64,000 nt of DNA from Lactuca virosa (taxonomy: Eukaryota; Streptophyta; Magnoliopsida; Asterales; Asteraceae): contig CAKMRJ010005523.1 in NCBI GenBank assembly GCA_928212115.1, forward strand, positions 107,671,681 through 107,735,680, in the 5' to 3' direction. Under the pieces are notes generated by a model. The model made no database searches, had not been told where the DNA came from, and saw only the letters and a program-made list of their open reading frames with translations. The translations under genes and the position numbers were made by a program. Shown piece by piece: positions 20,944-31,724 of this stretch (position 1 is the first letter of the stretch; each line of letters begins with the position of its first letter).

Positions 20944-21294
20944 GACTAGTGAGTACTACGGCTTCCCGTAGCATCACAACAACCTCTGACTAGTGAGTAC
21001 TACGGCTTCCCGTAGCATCACAACAACCTCTTACTAGTGAGTACTACGGCTTCCCGTAGCATCACAACAACCTATGACTAGTGAGTACTACGGCTTCCCG
21101 TAGCATCACAACAACCTCTGACTAGTGAGTACTACGGCTTCCCGTAGCATCACAACAACCTCTGACTAGTGAGTACTACGGCTTCCCGAAGCATCACAAC
21201 AACCTCTGACTAGTGAGTACTACGACTTCCCGTAGCATCACAACAACCTCTGACTATTGAGTACTACGGCTTCCTGTAGCATCACAACAACCAC
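20944..21294. repeat. 44-bp tandem array A, right block
   Basis: Units continue at 20987, 21031, 21075, 21119, 21163, 21207 and 21251, again 44 bp apart, after the unit cut at 20944. With the left block the array had about 18 units before it was split. Hairpin arms CTACGG/CCGTAG are kept in most units; one has CCGAAG at 21185-21190. Confidence 0.9.
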
Positions 21295-22894
21295 TGACTG
21301 ATTCACAATCCGCAGACCAATCATAGATAGGTGCATGCACTTACTCGAATTATGCATCACTATATCTGGCGGCAATCGTCATAAGAAAACACCCTTCCCT
21401 GCTACGATCCATATTCTTGGACAATCTCACTTGCTGTCATTAACCGAAAGGGCTCCCACTGGAATCGTCGATGCTTGACCCACCACTTGCCGTCTCCACT
21501 CAAGACTCAAAATTATCCGAAATCCAATGCATTAAATTCAGATACCTCGATACACCACATAGAACCTCACGACGTCTCGTCTCATCCACTAATCTTCCTG
21601 TTCCACAACCTGAAATTGGTTGTCTAATCAACTTCTGCCCTTTCCTAGCTGAATAACAGCCCCATCACTGAACCAAAATTTCTCAACCGCCGAACTCACC
21701 CTACGAGCCAACCCTCTCGAATTCACCATTATGACCTTGAAGAATTCCCGTTCACCCCAAGGTCTCCGATCAACGGCCACTTGCCGTGAAGGCACTCATC
21801 CTTTTCAAACATAACACATGCATTATCTCGCTCTGCACCTCGTCTCAATCACCAACAACCTTGGGCTCAATGAATTCGCACCGCCGGTCTCTATATCCAG
21901 ATCTCTAACCATTCACGATCGAATCTCTGATCCCCTCAATAAAATACCCGGTTCTCCCCCACTTAGGGTTCGAACCATCCCCAATTGGGGCACCAGCAAT
22001 CTATCACACCGACTGTTTCCACCAGTAATCATCGCACCTACTCTTGGAAAGTGCTATGCAACGCTCGATGATCTTCCGACAGAGATCGAGCAACTCCAAA
22101 TGCCCTGAAACTCAGATGAAATCCTCAGAACTTCCCACCATGAATGCCTCTAGTCATTCAGAATCTCGCACCATTCCATCACCGGACCTCCCAACTGTCC
22201 AGTATTAACCCTGACTCTTAGCCTGGAAGTAATGATCTACTGTACTCCTCATCATCGACTCCTCAATCAACGTTCCATCACGTCACTTATGATAAGAGTA
22301 GAAACCATATTTCCACTCTTAATACCCATCAAAGACAATAAGGGCCACCACCCTGATATACTCCTCTTGATCGTCCGACGCTGCAGCTAACACATGCCCT
22401 ACTATACTCAATTAGGGTGTATCCTGGTCCTTGACCATCTCAGCCCCCACTGACGACCTGTTCAAGCTATATCTTTACCTCGCGGCAAACCTACTGCCGT
22501 ATACTCTGGTTGGAGATCACCATCCGTGCAATCCCACTGGGCTCACCCCCAAACTCAAAAACCGAAATCTCATTACCTCTTACGTCTCCCACGGGAAACG
22601 GAATTAGCACCACGCGGGTCACAGAAAGTGACCTCTTCACTATCGGCCGGTCGCCCAGCCCAGACCGTATTCTCCCATACCGCACCATCCCTACTCATCC
22701 CTGAGTCTTGCGACTCCAACTCGCATATCACCAACAATCCCTCGGAGGTCACTCGATTTCCCCTTTCAAGGGATGCTCCATTAAAACTTGTTCATCATGG
22801 CCTTCTGGCCCCATACTCCTTCACCTCTGATCTCAGTCTAGACAATCACCACAGAATAACTGGTAAAAACCAGAAACACTAACCGCCACATGTC
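21295..22894 (-). other. Interior of the gypsy derivative, middle part, no coding domain seen
   Basis: The stretch is C-rich with short ORFs on both strands (21818-22108, 22526-22882 plus; 22491-22688 minus). None has a recognisable domain or support from a relative in this window. It may be remnant or captured sequence of the non-autonomous element. Confidence 0.5.
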
Positions 22895-23202
22895 ATGGTA
22901 CTCAAACCGTGTGGCCACCTCTCGATCTGCTATGAATCATGGTACCCGTACCATGTCATCTCCTCTTAATCTACTACGAATCATGCTACTCGAACCATGT
23001 TCCCTCTTCTCAATCCACCTCAAATCTTGACACTCGTACCATGACATCACCTCTCGACCTGCTACAACTGATGGTACTCGAACCATGACGTCACCGCTCG
23101 ATCTGCTACTTATCATGGTACTCGAACCATGACGTCACCGCTCGATCTACTACTTATCATGGTACTCAAACCATGACATCATTTCTCAATCCGCCACTTT
23201 AG
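22895..23202. repeat. 44-bp tandem array B
   Basis: Units start ATGGTACTCGAACCATG or variants at 22895, 22939, 22983, 23027, 23071, 23115 and 23159, all 44 bp apart. Each begins with an inverted repeat (ATGGT ... ACCAT) around ACTCGA. The consensus differs from array A in the same element although the period is the same. Confidence 0.9.
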
Positions 23203-23314
23203 AATCCTCCGGAATAGCCTTCCGGATCACCACGACCATCTCGTCATGAATCATACGGCGAATCTCATCATCGCTAACACCGCTGCTCTCCGGTGTGTGT
23301 CGTGTACCAACCAT
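23186..23314 (-). CDS. Gag N-terminal remnant of the gypsy derivative (42 codons)
   Basis: From the ATG at 23314 the minus strand reads MVGTRHTPESSGVSDDEIRR, then a hydrophobic helix MVVVIRKAIPE, and stops at 23188-23186, where array B begins. Its start resembles the gag start at 965-714 of the other gypsy element (acidic DDIREL region, then VVAVLGAI). It is the only coding trace of the element. It might still be translated as a short peptide, but I infer that it marks where the original gag was replaced by repeats. Confidence 0.5.
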   Translation of the reverse strand: MVGTRHTPESSGVSDDEIRRMIHDEMVVVIRKAIPEDSKVAD

Positions 23315-23651
23315 GATGTCTCCCAACATAGAAGAAATCAGAGACTCGCTTGAGTATACTCGTACTCGATCACTCAGCCCTACTTGGTCCTTAGAATCCC
23401 AAGGACTCTAACTTGGACTGCTCACTGATCCGGTGTTTCCAGTAGTACGGGCCCTATACTACCTTTCACACCGCATCAGTATTCATCCCAAGTCCTCCTC
23501 CTAGGATCCCAGATCACAAGTACTCTACACCTCGCTAAGCATAGGCTACCCTTCGGTAGTCCTCTCATAAGCTCCTCACTCTCGAAGCAACATATAGGAA
23601 CAGTAATCTCCTAGGCTAAGCCATAACAAATCAGGCCACTCTAGTCCTAAT
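23315..23651 (-). other. Leader of the gypsy derivative, proximal part
   Basis: It is homologous in layout to the leader at 966-1781. The hairpin-capable segment at 23442-23462 (sense GTAGTA-tagggcccg-TACTAC) corresponds to 1089-1108. The leader is split by the family A element at 23652; the CTAAT target copy is at 23647-23651. It continues at 31469-31724. Confidence 0.6.
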
Positions 23652-24427
23652 TGTTGGATTAGTGTCTAAGTCCATAACTATAATTGGTATGTACTTGACC
23701 CGACTCTGCATGGTCCATTTGGGTTGCATGGCATCGGAACATTTGGATAGACCGTTTATGAGGAAAAGACATTTTGTGACATATTAATATATTATAAGTT
23801 CTAATATATTAATATGAAATCATGTTATTTAATTAGTATTGATCAAGAATTAATTTGGACTTAATTTAGTGATCAAAAAGAGACTAATTAAATATATGGG
23901 GATTGATTGTGTAAATCATTCATTCTTATATATGTGGGCTTATGATCCAAGATTCCTTATGTTGGATTTAACCCATGTGGTGATCCATGGATACTCCATG
24001 GAGTTTAAAACCCATGGAGCATAAGGAATGGGTAAAGTCATGAGTTACATGGTGTAACCCTAATATCTACACTATATAAGAACCCCTTTAGTTCAAGAAA
24101 TTGGCACTAGTGATACATATGTGAGAGGGTTAGCCGATTTGAACATGTATGTCTTCTTCTCTTGGTTATTCCATGTGTTGGTGATGTTGTGTGAACCATT
24201 TGAGGTGTCACATTTGAGGCACTAGGCTCTCGAGCTACATGGAGTCAAGCAACAACAACAAGGTATGTATTCTATCTATTTTATTATCCCAGTATCGGTG
24301 TTTTGGTATGCTAGTTAGGATAATACCTTGGATATTAATATTTGCATGTATAATAGAGAGAACATAGATCCAAGGTATTTAGGGTTGCATGTACACTTAG
24401 GAGTGTTAGAATGCCCATAACCCAACA
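23652..24427 (+). mobile_element. 5' LTR of family A element
   Basis: It starts TGTTGGATTAGTG and ends CCCATAACCCAACA. The TATA box ACTATATAAG is at about 24071-24080. A palindrome-rich AT stretch (TTAATATATTA) lies near 23785-23815. Confidence 0.93.
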
Positions 24428-24428
24428 G

Positions 24429-24441
24429 TGGTATCAGAGCC
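24429..24441 (+). other. Primer binding site (initiator tRNA-Met)
   Basis: TGGTATCAGAGCC lies one base after the LTR end. It complements the 3' end of plant initiator tRNA-Met, the usual primer of copia and many gypsy elements. Confidence 0.9.
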
Positions 24442-24521
24442 TAGGCTTGTTTTCAATTATACTTGATGCAAATTGCTGAAAAATGCTGAAAAAGTCGAAT
24501 TTCGGGCATTCTGGGCACTAG

Positions 24522-24604
24522 ACTCGCCGAGTCCACTGATGAACTCGCCGAGTCCATGAAGAAAATCATCCTACTCGTCGAGTAGGTTCATACACTCGAC
24601 GAGT
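24522..24604 (+). repeat. Four ACTCGNCGAGT palindromes in the copia leader
   Basis: ACTCGCCGAGT at 24522-24532 and 24543-24553, ACTCGTCGAGT at 24573-24583 and ACTCGACGAGT at 24594-24604 are all exact palindromes around a free base. The motif is the one found in the gypsy LTRs at 5983 and 11813, but here in an unrelated copia element and outside its LTR. Confidence 0.85.
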
Positions 24605-24904
24605 AGGAGCCCCTGACAGCATATCTTCGAGTTTTTTGGCTAGAAATGGACTAGGAACATTACCATAAGCTGTTTTTGAACCTATAAACATGTTTTTGAT
24701 GTGGTAATGTTCATTCTAATCCAATTTCAAAGATAATTGTCAATAGATTCACGTTTTGTATTAGTTTAATGATTAGTCTAATTACATGAAAAAGTTTGAT
24801 TAAATTATCTTGTTCTTATGAGTTGCTTAGATTAATAGAAAAATTGTTAGAAATTGTTGTTTTCAATCCATTTTAATCTAAGAGATGATTCTAAAATGTG
24901 TTTG

Positions 24905-25267
24905 TGTAACTTGTCCTCAAGTTACATGAAAAGTCACATTAAAGTTTCTTAAAACTCATAAAAGTTGGCAAAGGTTATAAAATGAAGAGTCTTGTCTTCA
25001 TTGAATGGTTTTATGACTCCATAACTTGTCCTCAAGTTATGGAGGTTCAAGAGTCACTTCATTAAGTAATAAAATGTGTAACCTTAATTTGTTCCATAAG
25101 TTACAAAAATAAAGAAAAGTTACATTCTTTCATTAGTTTAAAGTCTTCCATAACTTGTCCTCAAGTTATGGAACTTGAAGAGTTTTTAATTAAAACTACT
25201 TTAAACACATAAGTTATGGAATTAATTAGTTTTGAATAGTTTCAAAACTTGCCCTCAAGTTTTGGAA
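24905..25267 (+). repeat. Series of covarying hairpins in the copia leader
   Basis: Four inverted repeats share the core AACTTG-YCCT-CAAGTT. Stems are TGTAACTTG/CAAGTTACA (24905-24926), CTCCATAACTTG/CAAGTTATGGAG (25017-25044), TTCCATAACTTG/CAAGTTATGGAA (25146-25173) and CAAAACTTG/CAAGTTTTG (25243-25264). Both arms change together between copies. A fifth, weaker one (TGTAA...TTACA) is at 25077-25105. Each is followed by similar text, so they arose by tandem duplication. Confidence 0.75.
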
Positions 25268-25366
25268 TTTGAAAAGTTTTCTCTTATGAATACTTTAATT
25301 CCAAGTTAAGCCCTTAGAATTTTAAAAGTTAAAATTCAACCCTTATACTTTATAATATTATAAGTT

Positions 25367-25368
<2 letters not shown>

Positions 25369-25440
<72 letters not shown>
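25369..25440 (+). repeat. (TA)n microsatellite
   Basis: An uninterrupted run of about 36 TA units in the family A leader. Confidence 0.97.
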
Positions 25441-25444
<4 letters not shown>

Positions 25445-26400
25445 AACAGCAAGTCAGTCTTACCGTTAGTAGGCCTCATTCACGAAGCCGGTCTATAAGG
25501 GGGGTATAAGGTTACTGCCTATAAAATGGCAGTTTAATGGGTGTCCACTCTCACCCACCGCTTTCTTGACTGGTGGAGGGTCGTTAGCCGAACGGGTAGG
25601 ACAAAGACTATAAGTTCTCCCTTCATTAAAAGTATTAATGAAAAATACTAAGTAACTAAACCTTTTATAAATTCCCAATCTTAGTTACTTAGGAAAATGT
25701 GAATAAGGTGCTAATCCAAGAAATTACACTTTGCACTTTGCTTAAACCATTAGTGGAGCGTGTGTGGTTTACCGGCACACTAACTTTGACTTAACAAGGT
25801 AGGCAAAGGGTTTCTTAAAGTTTATCATAGGCCGGTGGAGCGTGTGTGGTTTACCGGCACATCAGTTGGGTGATAAACATTTAAGAGTACCAAGTAATTT
25901 GCATGGTTACTTCACACCTTGTTTTGTGATCCTCGACATCCCAGTCACAAAACCTGAAGGGCACACTCGAGATTGAAACATGCCATTGAAAAAGTTCAAT
26001 GAATCTCAAAAGAATCTAGGAGTTTCAAAGCCAATTATAACCTAATAATACATTTCGTTTATCTTGGTGGAAATTGGTGAATCGTCATTCACATACCTTC
26101 AAATATTTTATAGCTTGGATTACGGCATCCCTCTTCCAAGTTATAAAAGTATTGTGTTGGGTCCTAGCCTTAATATTTCATATTGGGTGTTATATTAAGG
26201 ACTTTAAATCAACTATCTTGAATATCTCCCAAAAGATGTATGGTTTAAACATTTATGATCTTCCCAAATCTCTTGAAACAAGCTTTCCTAAATGAAGATG
26301 ATGTCCCATGGAAATCATACTTCTTTCACCTCCTCCAATTATTCTCCCTAACCCACAAGTTCTTGAAAAAATTAAGGTCACTCAAGCCCTATTGGCAAGC
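25441..26400 (+). other. Leader and gag-proximal region of family A, non-coding
   Basis: A 26-bp block containing GTGGAGCGTGTGTGGTTTAC occurs twice (about 25753-25778 and 25835-25860). The first GATTACGGCATCCCTCTTC motif of the element is at about 26119-26137. ORFs 25493-25678 and 26074-26295 have no recognisable product. Confidence 0.5.
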
Positions 26401-27017
26401 AAAGGTCTATGTGTGATCACATCTTGGAGATGTAGTCACATATTGACAAGCCGGGAGAGTTGGGTGTCAAAGTCTTGAGAAAGTTGGTGGCTCAACTACT
26501 TTCTAATTCACATAATGAGTTCCTTTGGGACTCCTATGAAACAGACTATGACAAGACCCTTAATGATCTTATCTATTTGCTAAGATCAACTTCCTAAAAC
26601 TTTATGGACATTGACAATGATGACATTGAATATCTAGTAAGGCTCTCTCTTCCCAATGGAAAGGGATCGACCATAGCCAACTCGGTTGACCAAATGGTAA
26701 AGAGAGAGGCTAAGTCTGAGATAGTCCTATTATCAAGAGCCCATAGGTATCTATTGCCAAAGGAAGGGGCATTGGTTGCGAAGCTGCCAAATTTACCTAA
26801 GGATGTTAAAGTCAATAAGTTTGACTCTACTTCAGGTAAAGTCCATTGTCTAACTCCCTTAAGCTCCTATTTGGAGATTCTATTACATAATGTGACTGGG
26901 TCACATGGTGATGTTATAAGAATCAAAGAAAAGAGAGAAAGCTTAAAGGAAGTATATGCTGCTTCTGATCGCGAAGATGGATTTCGATCGCATCAGAATT
27001 TTGAAGTTGTTACTTAG
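26401..27017 (+). pseudogene. Family A gag remnant
   Basis: Around 26401-26600 the reading VCDHILEM, SHIDKPGELGVKVLRKLVAQ and DYDKTLNDLIYLL matches the helical Gag segment of plant copia elements (Retrotran_gag type), with an in-frame stop. Further on, ORF 26604-27017 has LPKDVKVNKFDSTSGKVH. This corresponds to the text that follows the zinc knuckle in relatives, but the CX2CX4HX4C knuckle itself is gone. It would have been the capsid protein. It is degraded and joined to unrelated-looking sequence at its end. Confidence 0.6.
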
Positions 27018-28852
27018 GAGTTATGACACATTGCTTAGGAATAGATAACAACAAGGTTTTCATATGGATGGTAAGGATAAGTTTTTCCGCAAAGTTTTAA
27101 AATAAAAGGAAATTTTTTATTTTATTTATTTTAAGTATCCTTACAATGGCATTTGTGAAAATTGTTGTTTGTATGATTCCATTGCTAGCAAAATTGGAAA
27201 GTGAATTTGATTCTTTCATTTGTGGTAATGTCTAAATTTACCAAATAAGGAAAGATTCTCATCACCCAAGTTTCAGTTGGATAGAAACTTGGAATCATGC
27301 AACTTGTATAGCATGATGAATGAGAACTTTCAAGCATTGGAAAAATTAAGACTAACTACTGGCTCTCATGGATGTGTGAGTCAAGTAAAGGACTAAGGGA
27401 TCAAGTACACATTCTGGTGCACTGATCAAGTCCACCACAAAAGATCGATAAGACTATTCGTCATGATTTACTACAGTTTAGTAAATATGGTTATACTTAT
27501 AAGTTTAAGTATAATTTTGTAGCATTGGAAAATTTTTTGATGTATGGCAGAACGAATGAGAAGAATCAAATTAGGCAGAAAGATAAATGTTTCTCAAATC
27601 TAAAAAGATGGGAGAGTACTTTAGTATCAGGTATTGTGATCATCTTAATGATTTAGAAATCATATCACAATTAGTCCTCTAAGGAAATCTTAGTGCATTC
27701 TTATGGCTAAGAAGAGGAATCTTGAATCTTTAGAATGGTTAAATCAAGAAGATGAGTCATACTTCGTTCCAAAACAAGTCTTAGAGTCATACTCCAAGAC
27801 TGTAAGTTGAGTGACATGTCTTAAAGAAGGTTTAAAACACTTGTCAAATGTAAGAGTAAAAGTTTTCTACTCTTGTACATTTGAAATTGGTAAGTTGTGA
27901 TGTTTTGGATAAGACAAAGACCAACTAAGGCCAATTGTGTGAAATATTTGTCTTGATAAAGAATCTACACTATATCTTGAATATTTGACAAGATAGTCTT
28001 ATATGTCAAGAGGACAGTGGGAGTCTTAAAGATCCTGGAAAAAATTTCAAGATCTAATCAAGAACAAAAAACCTGTAGTTTAACACTAGCACAAGACGTG
28101 AGGTTTATAACCTATTGTATTGACATACTTTATTTCTGTGCCCATTCCAGTTAAAGTTGGCTTCGCATATGAGTTCTTAGAGTTCTCAATTGGTTGCATA
28201 AGAACTTGGAAGCAATGGTAGGCCCTTGAGCTGCCAGATGGCAATAAATTAAGATTGAGTTCAGTCCATATGAGTTTGGATTTGTCATTATCTTTGTATT
28301 GTGACTATGGCTTTGACAATTCACATGGATAAGAACACATACACCATAAAATCTAAGGGTCATAAGGTTTCTCTCCGATTCATGAAAATGATGGTGAGGA
28401 AACACTTCCACCAAGTAGATTTGAAGCAGTGGCAAAGGTCTAAACAATCGAGACTATGATTACGACATCCCTTTCCACAGTTCTTAAAATTGTTTAGACA
28501 CACCTGTGAGCTATCTAAGATAAGGTGTATGATATTGATAAAGTTTTATCAAAGCAATCTAGTATCAGAAATCTGAACTTTGGGAAGAAAGTCAATAAAG
28601 TATTGTTTTTCTAGAAGTTTAGCTGATTTCTGAGTACATGTCAAAGCTAGTGGGAGCATAAGTGTTATGCTAATAATCATCATGTTAGTGGGAGCATGAT
28701 AATTATGATAAAGGTTGCAAGTTAGCAATGTTAATTATAGAAAACAAAGTTTCAATTGGGAAAAAGTTGTTTTGCTATAATTAAGGGAGAGGAAAATATA
28801 CTTCACTTCAGTTCTAAAAGCTTAGATTGAGGTTTTAATCATATTTAGTCAA

Positions 28853-28854
<2 letters not shown>
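27018..28854 (+). other. Decayed interior of family A (former pol region)
   Basis: No continuous frame is left. From 27607 the sequence is shared with the copy at 55628 onward, so it is a stable part of the family. The motif GATTACGACATCCCTTTCC is at about 28459. Confidence 0.5.

Positions 28855-28902
<48 letters not shown>
28855..28902 (+). repeat. (AT)n microsatellite
   Basis: About 23 AT units. The homologous place in the copy near 56885 has only a short run, so the repeat expanded or shrank after the copies diverged. Confidence 0.95.
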
Positions 28903-28904
<2 letters not shown>

Positions 28905-30676
28905 TTCATGTTGGAATGGCTCAACATAAGGAAATTCTATATATGGGTCTATTATTTGCATTCTAAAATTTGATTATGATTACGGCATCCCTTTTCATAA
29001 TCTGAATTATGAGAACTTGGCAAATTGAAATGGAGATATTATAGCAAAAGACTGGTTTAGTCTTTATGTAAGACATCATGAATCGTGTCCCATATGCTTC
29101 GGATATAGGATCGATTGCATGTGCTATAATAATCATCCTTTCTAAAATTTTCCAAGTGCCTGGGGCATTAAGAAGGGAAAAGGTCTAGAATTGGATATGA
29201 CTAAAATGATTAAGCAATTGTCGAGGACAATCTGAGGTTTACCAAAGATTGGTTGCTCGGGGATAGTTGGAAGTATAGTGCTAATTTTGGAAGGACCATA
29301 TTGACATATTCTGAAAAGAGGCATCTCTTGTTCAGAAGTGATAGTCAAAATGAGAATATGGAGTTGTCTCCATAGGTGGAAGTAATCTGTGTAAGATTAG
29401 AAAACTTAATGCAAGAAGCATGTCCAAAGCAATGTACTTTGAATATGAGACTTAGTTTCCATGGAGTTGATCTCCATTGGAATACCTTATAATGATTGTT
29501 GATAAGTCTTTGTGACTTTGTACATATTCATTACAGGAGGGTCAGTGCATATAAGTTTAAAATCTAAACAGATTTCGATAAATGATAGGAATTTGAAATT
29601 CTCGCATTTTTCGATAAGGATTTGGCAGTGTGAAATTAGAATCATTGAAATTATGTTCAATTGGTTTATTTCACAAAGTAAGGATCATAGACAAACATAG
29701 AGTGCATACTTGATGTATGGCAAAGCTAGTGTTTAGAAAACATAGTGTACATGCTTGGAGCATGGGACAACTAGTGTTTTAATTCAAGTATAAAGTTGAT
29801 AAAAACCGAAACAATGAATAATGAGTAATCAGTATGGTGATAAATAAAAAGTGTTCTATTTATATTCATAGGTTTTGATACCATAATAGATTCAATTATT
29901 CTTGTGTTTCATTTTGCATGTTTTGACTTCCAGAATAAACTAGGTCATTTTTCCGAATGACTAAGTTATTCAAACCATCCACAGTCGGTCATATGTTGGA
30001 AGTAGATATGAATCAAGACTGTCATGAGTTGGCTTGTAGAGGTCTAAGGTGTTGGACAAAGCGGTGCTACAAACACTCATGAGTGCTCATAAGTTCTGTG
30101 TATTGGATTCAACCCGCGCTCATTTGAATCACTTCATGGATTTTATCACGAGTGATAATGAGACGATAATATCTTATATTCTTCAAACCTAGAGATATGA
30201 GTTGTTACTATAAGTTGGTTGTACATTGATTGCACGAAAACGCATTGGTAACTCGATGTTATAAAACGTGCTTTTGTGTATGATTCAACAAGTAGTAGAA
30301 CAAGCCATATGAGTCGAAGTTTATCCATTCCTTTTACCTTCAGGATAAAAATGATATATGTGGGCCCCTCGATGATTTGGTGATGACAAATGTAAGTGCT
30401 CGGCCGGGCCCTGGACTGATTTAATTTGTTCAATTAGTCAGTCGTCATAAATCGGAAATCGGGAAACAACAAATGGACAGAGAGAATGATTTATAATCCA
30501 TGTCTCAATCCATATGATATCTAGAATGGAGGAATATATGATCCCTTATCTAATGGACAAGTCATTGACAAAGGTCAGAGTTCATCTACAAGGTCAGAGT
30601 TCGACAGCGGCTTTTGAGAGCTACGATTGCCAGTTGGTTCCTGAAGTCATACGCAATAATAGTTTTAGACTTATCC
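28903..30676 (+). pseudogene. Family A pol remnants (RT/RNase H linker and RNase H)
   Basis: At about 29078-29130 the reading MNRVPYASDIGSIACA matches the RT/RNase H linker of plant copia (usual form MSRVPYASAVGSLMYAM). At about 29512-29590 GGSVHISLKSKQIS resembles the RNase H text GGAVSWKSSKQ. All frames are broken, and no YVDD or integrase motif is seen. The 62-codon ORF 29512-29700 occurs almost unchanged at 57495-57683 in the other copy. I take that as shared ancestry of a dead region rather than selection. Confidence 0.5.
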
Positions 30677-30687
30677 AAGTGGGAGAC
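30677..30687 (+). other. Polypurine tract of family A element
   Basis: AAGTGGGAGAC immediately precedes the 3' LTR. The same tract is at 58637-58647 in the related copy. Confidence 0.85.
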
Positions 30688-31463
30688 TGTTGGATTAGTG
30701 TCTAAGTCCATAACTAAAATTGGTATGTACTTGACCCGACTCGGCATGGTCCATTTGGGTTGCATGGCATCGGAACATTTGGATAGACCGTTTATGAGGA
30801 AAAGACATTTTGTGACATATTAATATATTATAAGTTCTAATATATTAATATGAAATCATGTTATTTAATTAGTATTGATCAAGAATTAATTTGGACTTAA
30901 TTTAGTGATCAAAAAGAGGCTAATTAAATATATGGGGATTGATTGTGTAAATAATTCATTCTTATATATGTGGGCTTATGATCCAAGATTCCTTATGTTG
31001 GGTTTAACCCATGTGGTGATCTATGGATACTCCATGGAGGTTAAAACCCATGGAGCATAAGGAATGGGTAAAGTCATGAGTTACATGGTGTAACCCTAAT
31101 AGCCACACTATATAAGAACCCCTTTAGTTCAAGAAATTGGCACTAGTGATAGATATGTGAGAGGGCTAGCCGATTTGAACATGTATGTCTTCTTCTCTTG
31201 GTTATTCCATGTGTTGGTGATGTTGTGTGAACCATTTGAGGTGTCACATTTGAGGCACTAGGCTCTCGAGCTACATGGAGTCAAGCAACAACAACAAGGT
31301 ATGTATTCTATATATTTTATTATCCCAGTATCGGTGTTTTGGTATGCTAGTTAGGATAATACCTTGGATATTCATATTTGCATGTATAATAGAGAAAACA
31401 TAGATCCAAGGTATTTAGGGTTGCATGTACACTTAGGAGTGTTAGAATGCCCATAACTCAACA
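30688..31463 (+). mobile_element. 3' LTR of family A element
   Basis: A 776-bp partner of 23652-24427, ending CCCATAACTCAACA and followed by the target copy CTAAT. Confidence 0.93.
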
Positions 31464-31468
31464 CTAAT

Positions 31469-31724
31469 ATGATACTTAGCCTACTCTAGCATGCATAGCA
31501 TATTATATCCTATCTCATAATACATAATGAAAGGGTATTTTGGGAAATCACCGTTCGGGCGCTGGCTGACCGTACACACTGCTCCTTTCTGCTTTTCTCA
31601 AAGTCTTTTACTCTTTTAGAAAAATTGTTCCGTTTTATGAAAAACTTTCTCAAATCCTCAGTTTGAGTTCAGTTACGCCCGAAGGTGCATCCGAATCCCT
31701 CAAACCAAGGCTCTGATACCAACT
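31469..31724 (-). other. Leader of the gypsy derivative, LTR-proximal part, with primer site
   Basis: It resumes the leader interrupted at 23651. The antisense primer site GGCTCTGATACCAA is at 31709-31722, two bases from the 5' LTR, as in the gypsy element at 1782. Confidence 0.8.

Larger units (their letters stand above)
23652..31463 (+). mobile_element. Ty1-copia-like element, family A, full length but decayed
   Basis: LTRs of exactly 776 bp each (23652-24427 and 30688-31463) bound it. The perfect target duplication CTAAT (23647-23651 and 31464-31468) flanks it. Primer site TGGTATCAGAGCC begins two bases after the 5' LTR; purine tract AAGTGGGAGAC abuts the 3' LTR. Total length is 7,812 bp. 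Coding remnants are a gag segment and patches of RT/RNase H, all heavily broken. The equal LTR lengths and few differences (for example TATAATTGG against TAAAATTGG near their starts) suggest that it was already defective when it inserted. Confidence 0.93.

Noticed and set aside
14639..21294. Regular 44-bp repeats resembling a CRISPR array
   Set aside because: Units are contiguous with no unique spacers, the block is inside a plant retrotransposon, and no cas genes exist here.
22510..22882. ORFs of 64-118 codons on the plus strand and 65 on the minus strand
   Set aside because: Same reason: overlapping frames, no similarity to any family I know, no conserved partner in the window.
29512..29700. 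62-codon ORF preserved almost unchanged at 57495-57683
   Set aside because: Considered as a small functional protein. It resembles a decayed RNase H segment, and the flanking non-coding sequence is equally conserved, so common descent explains it.
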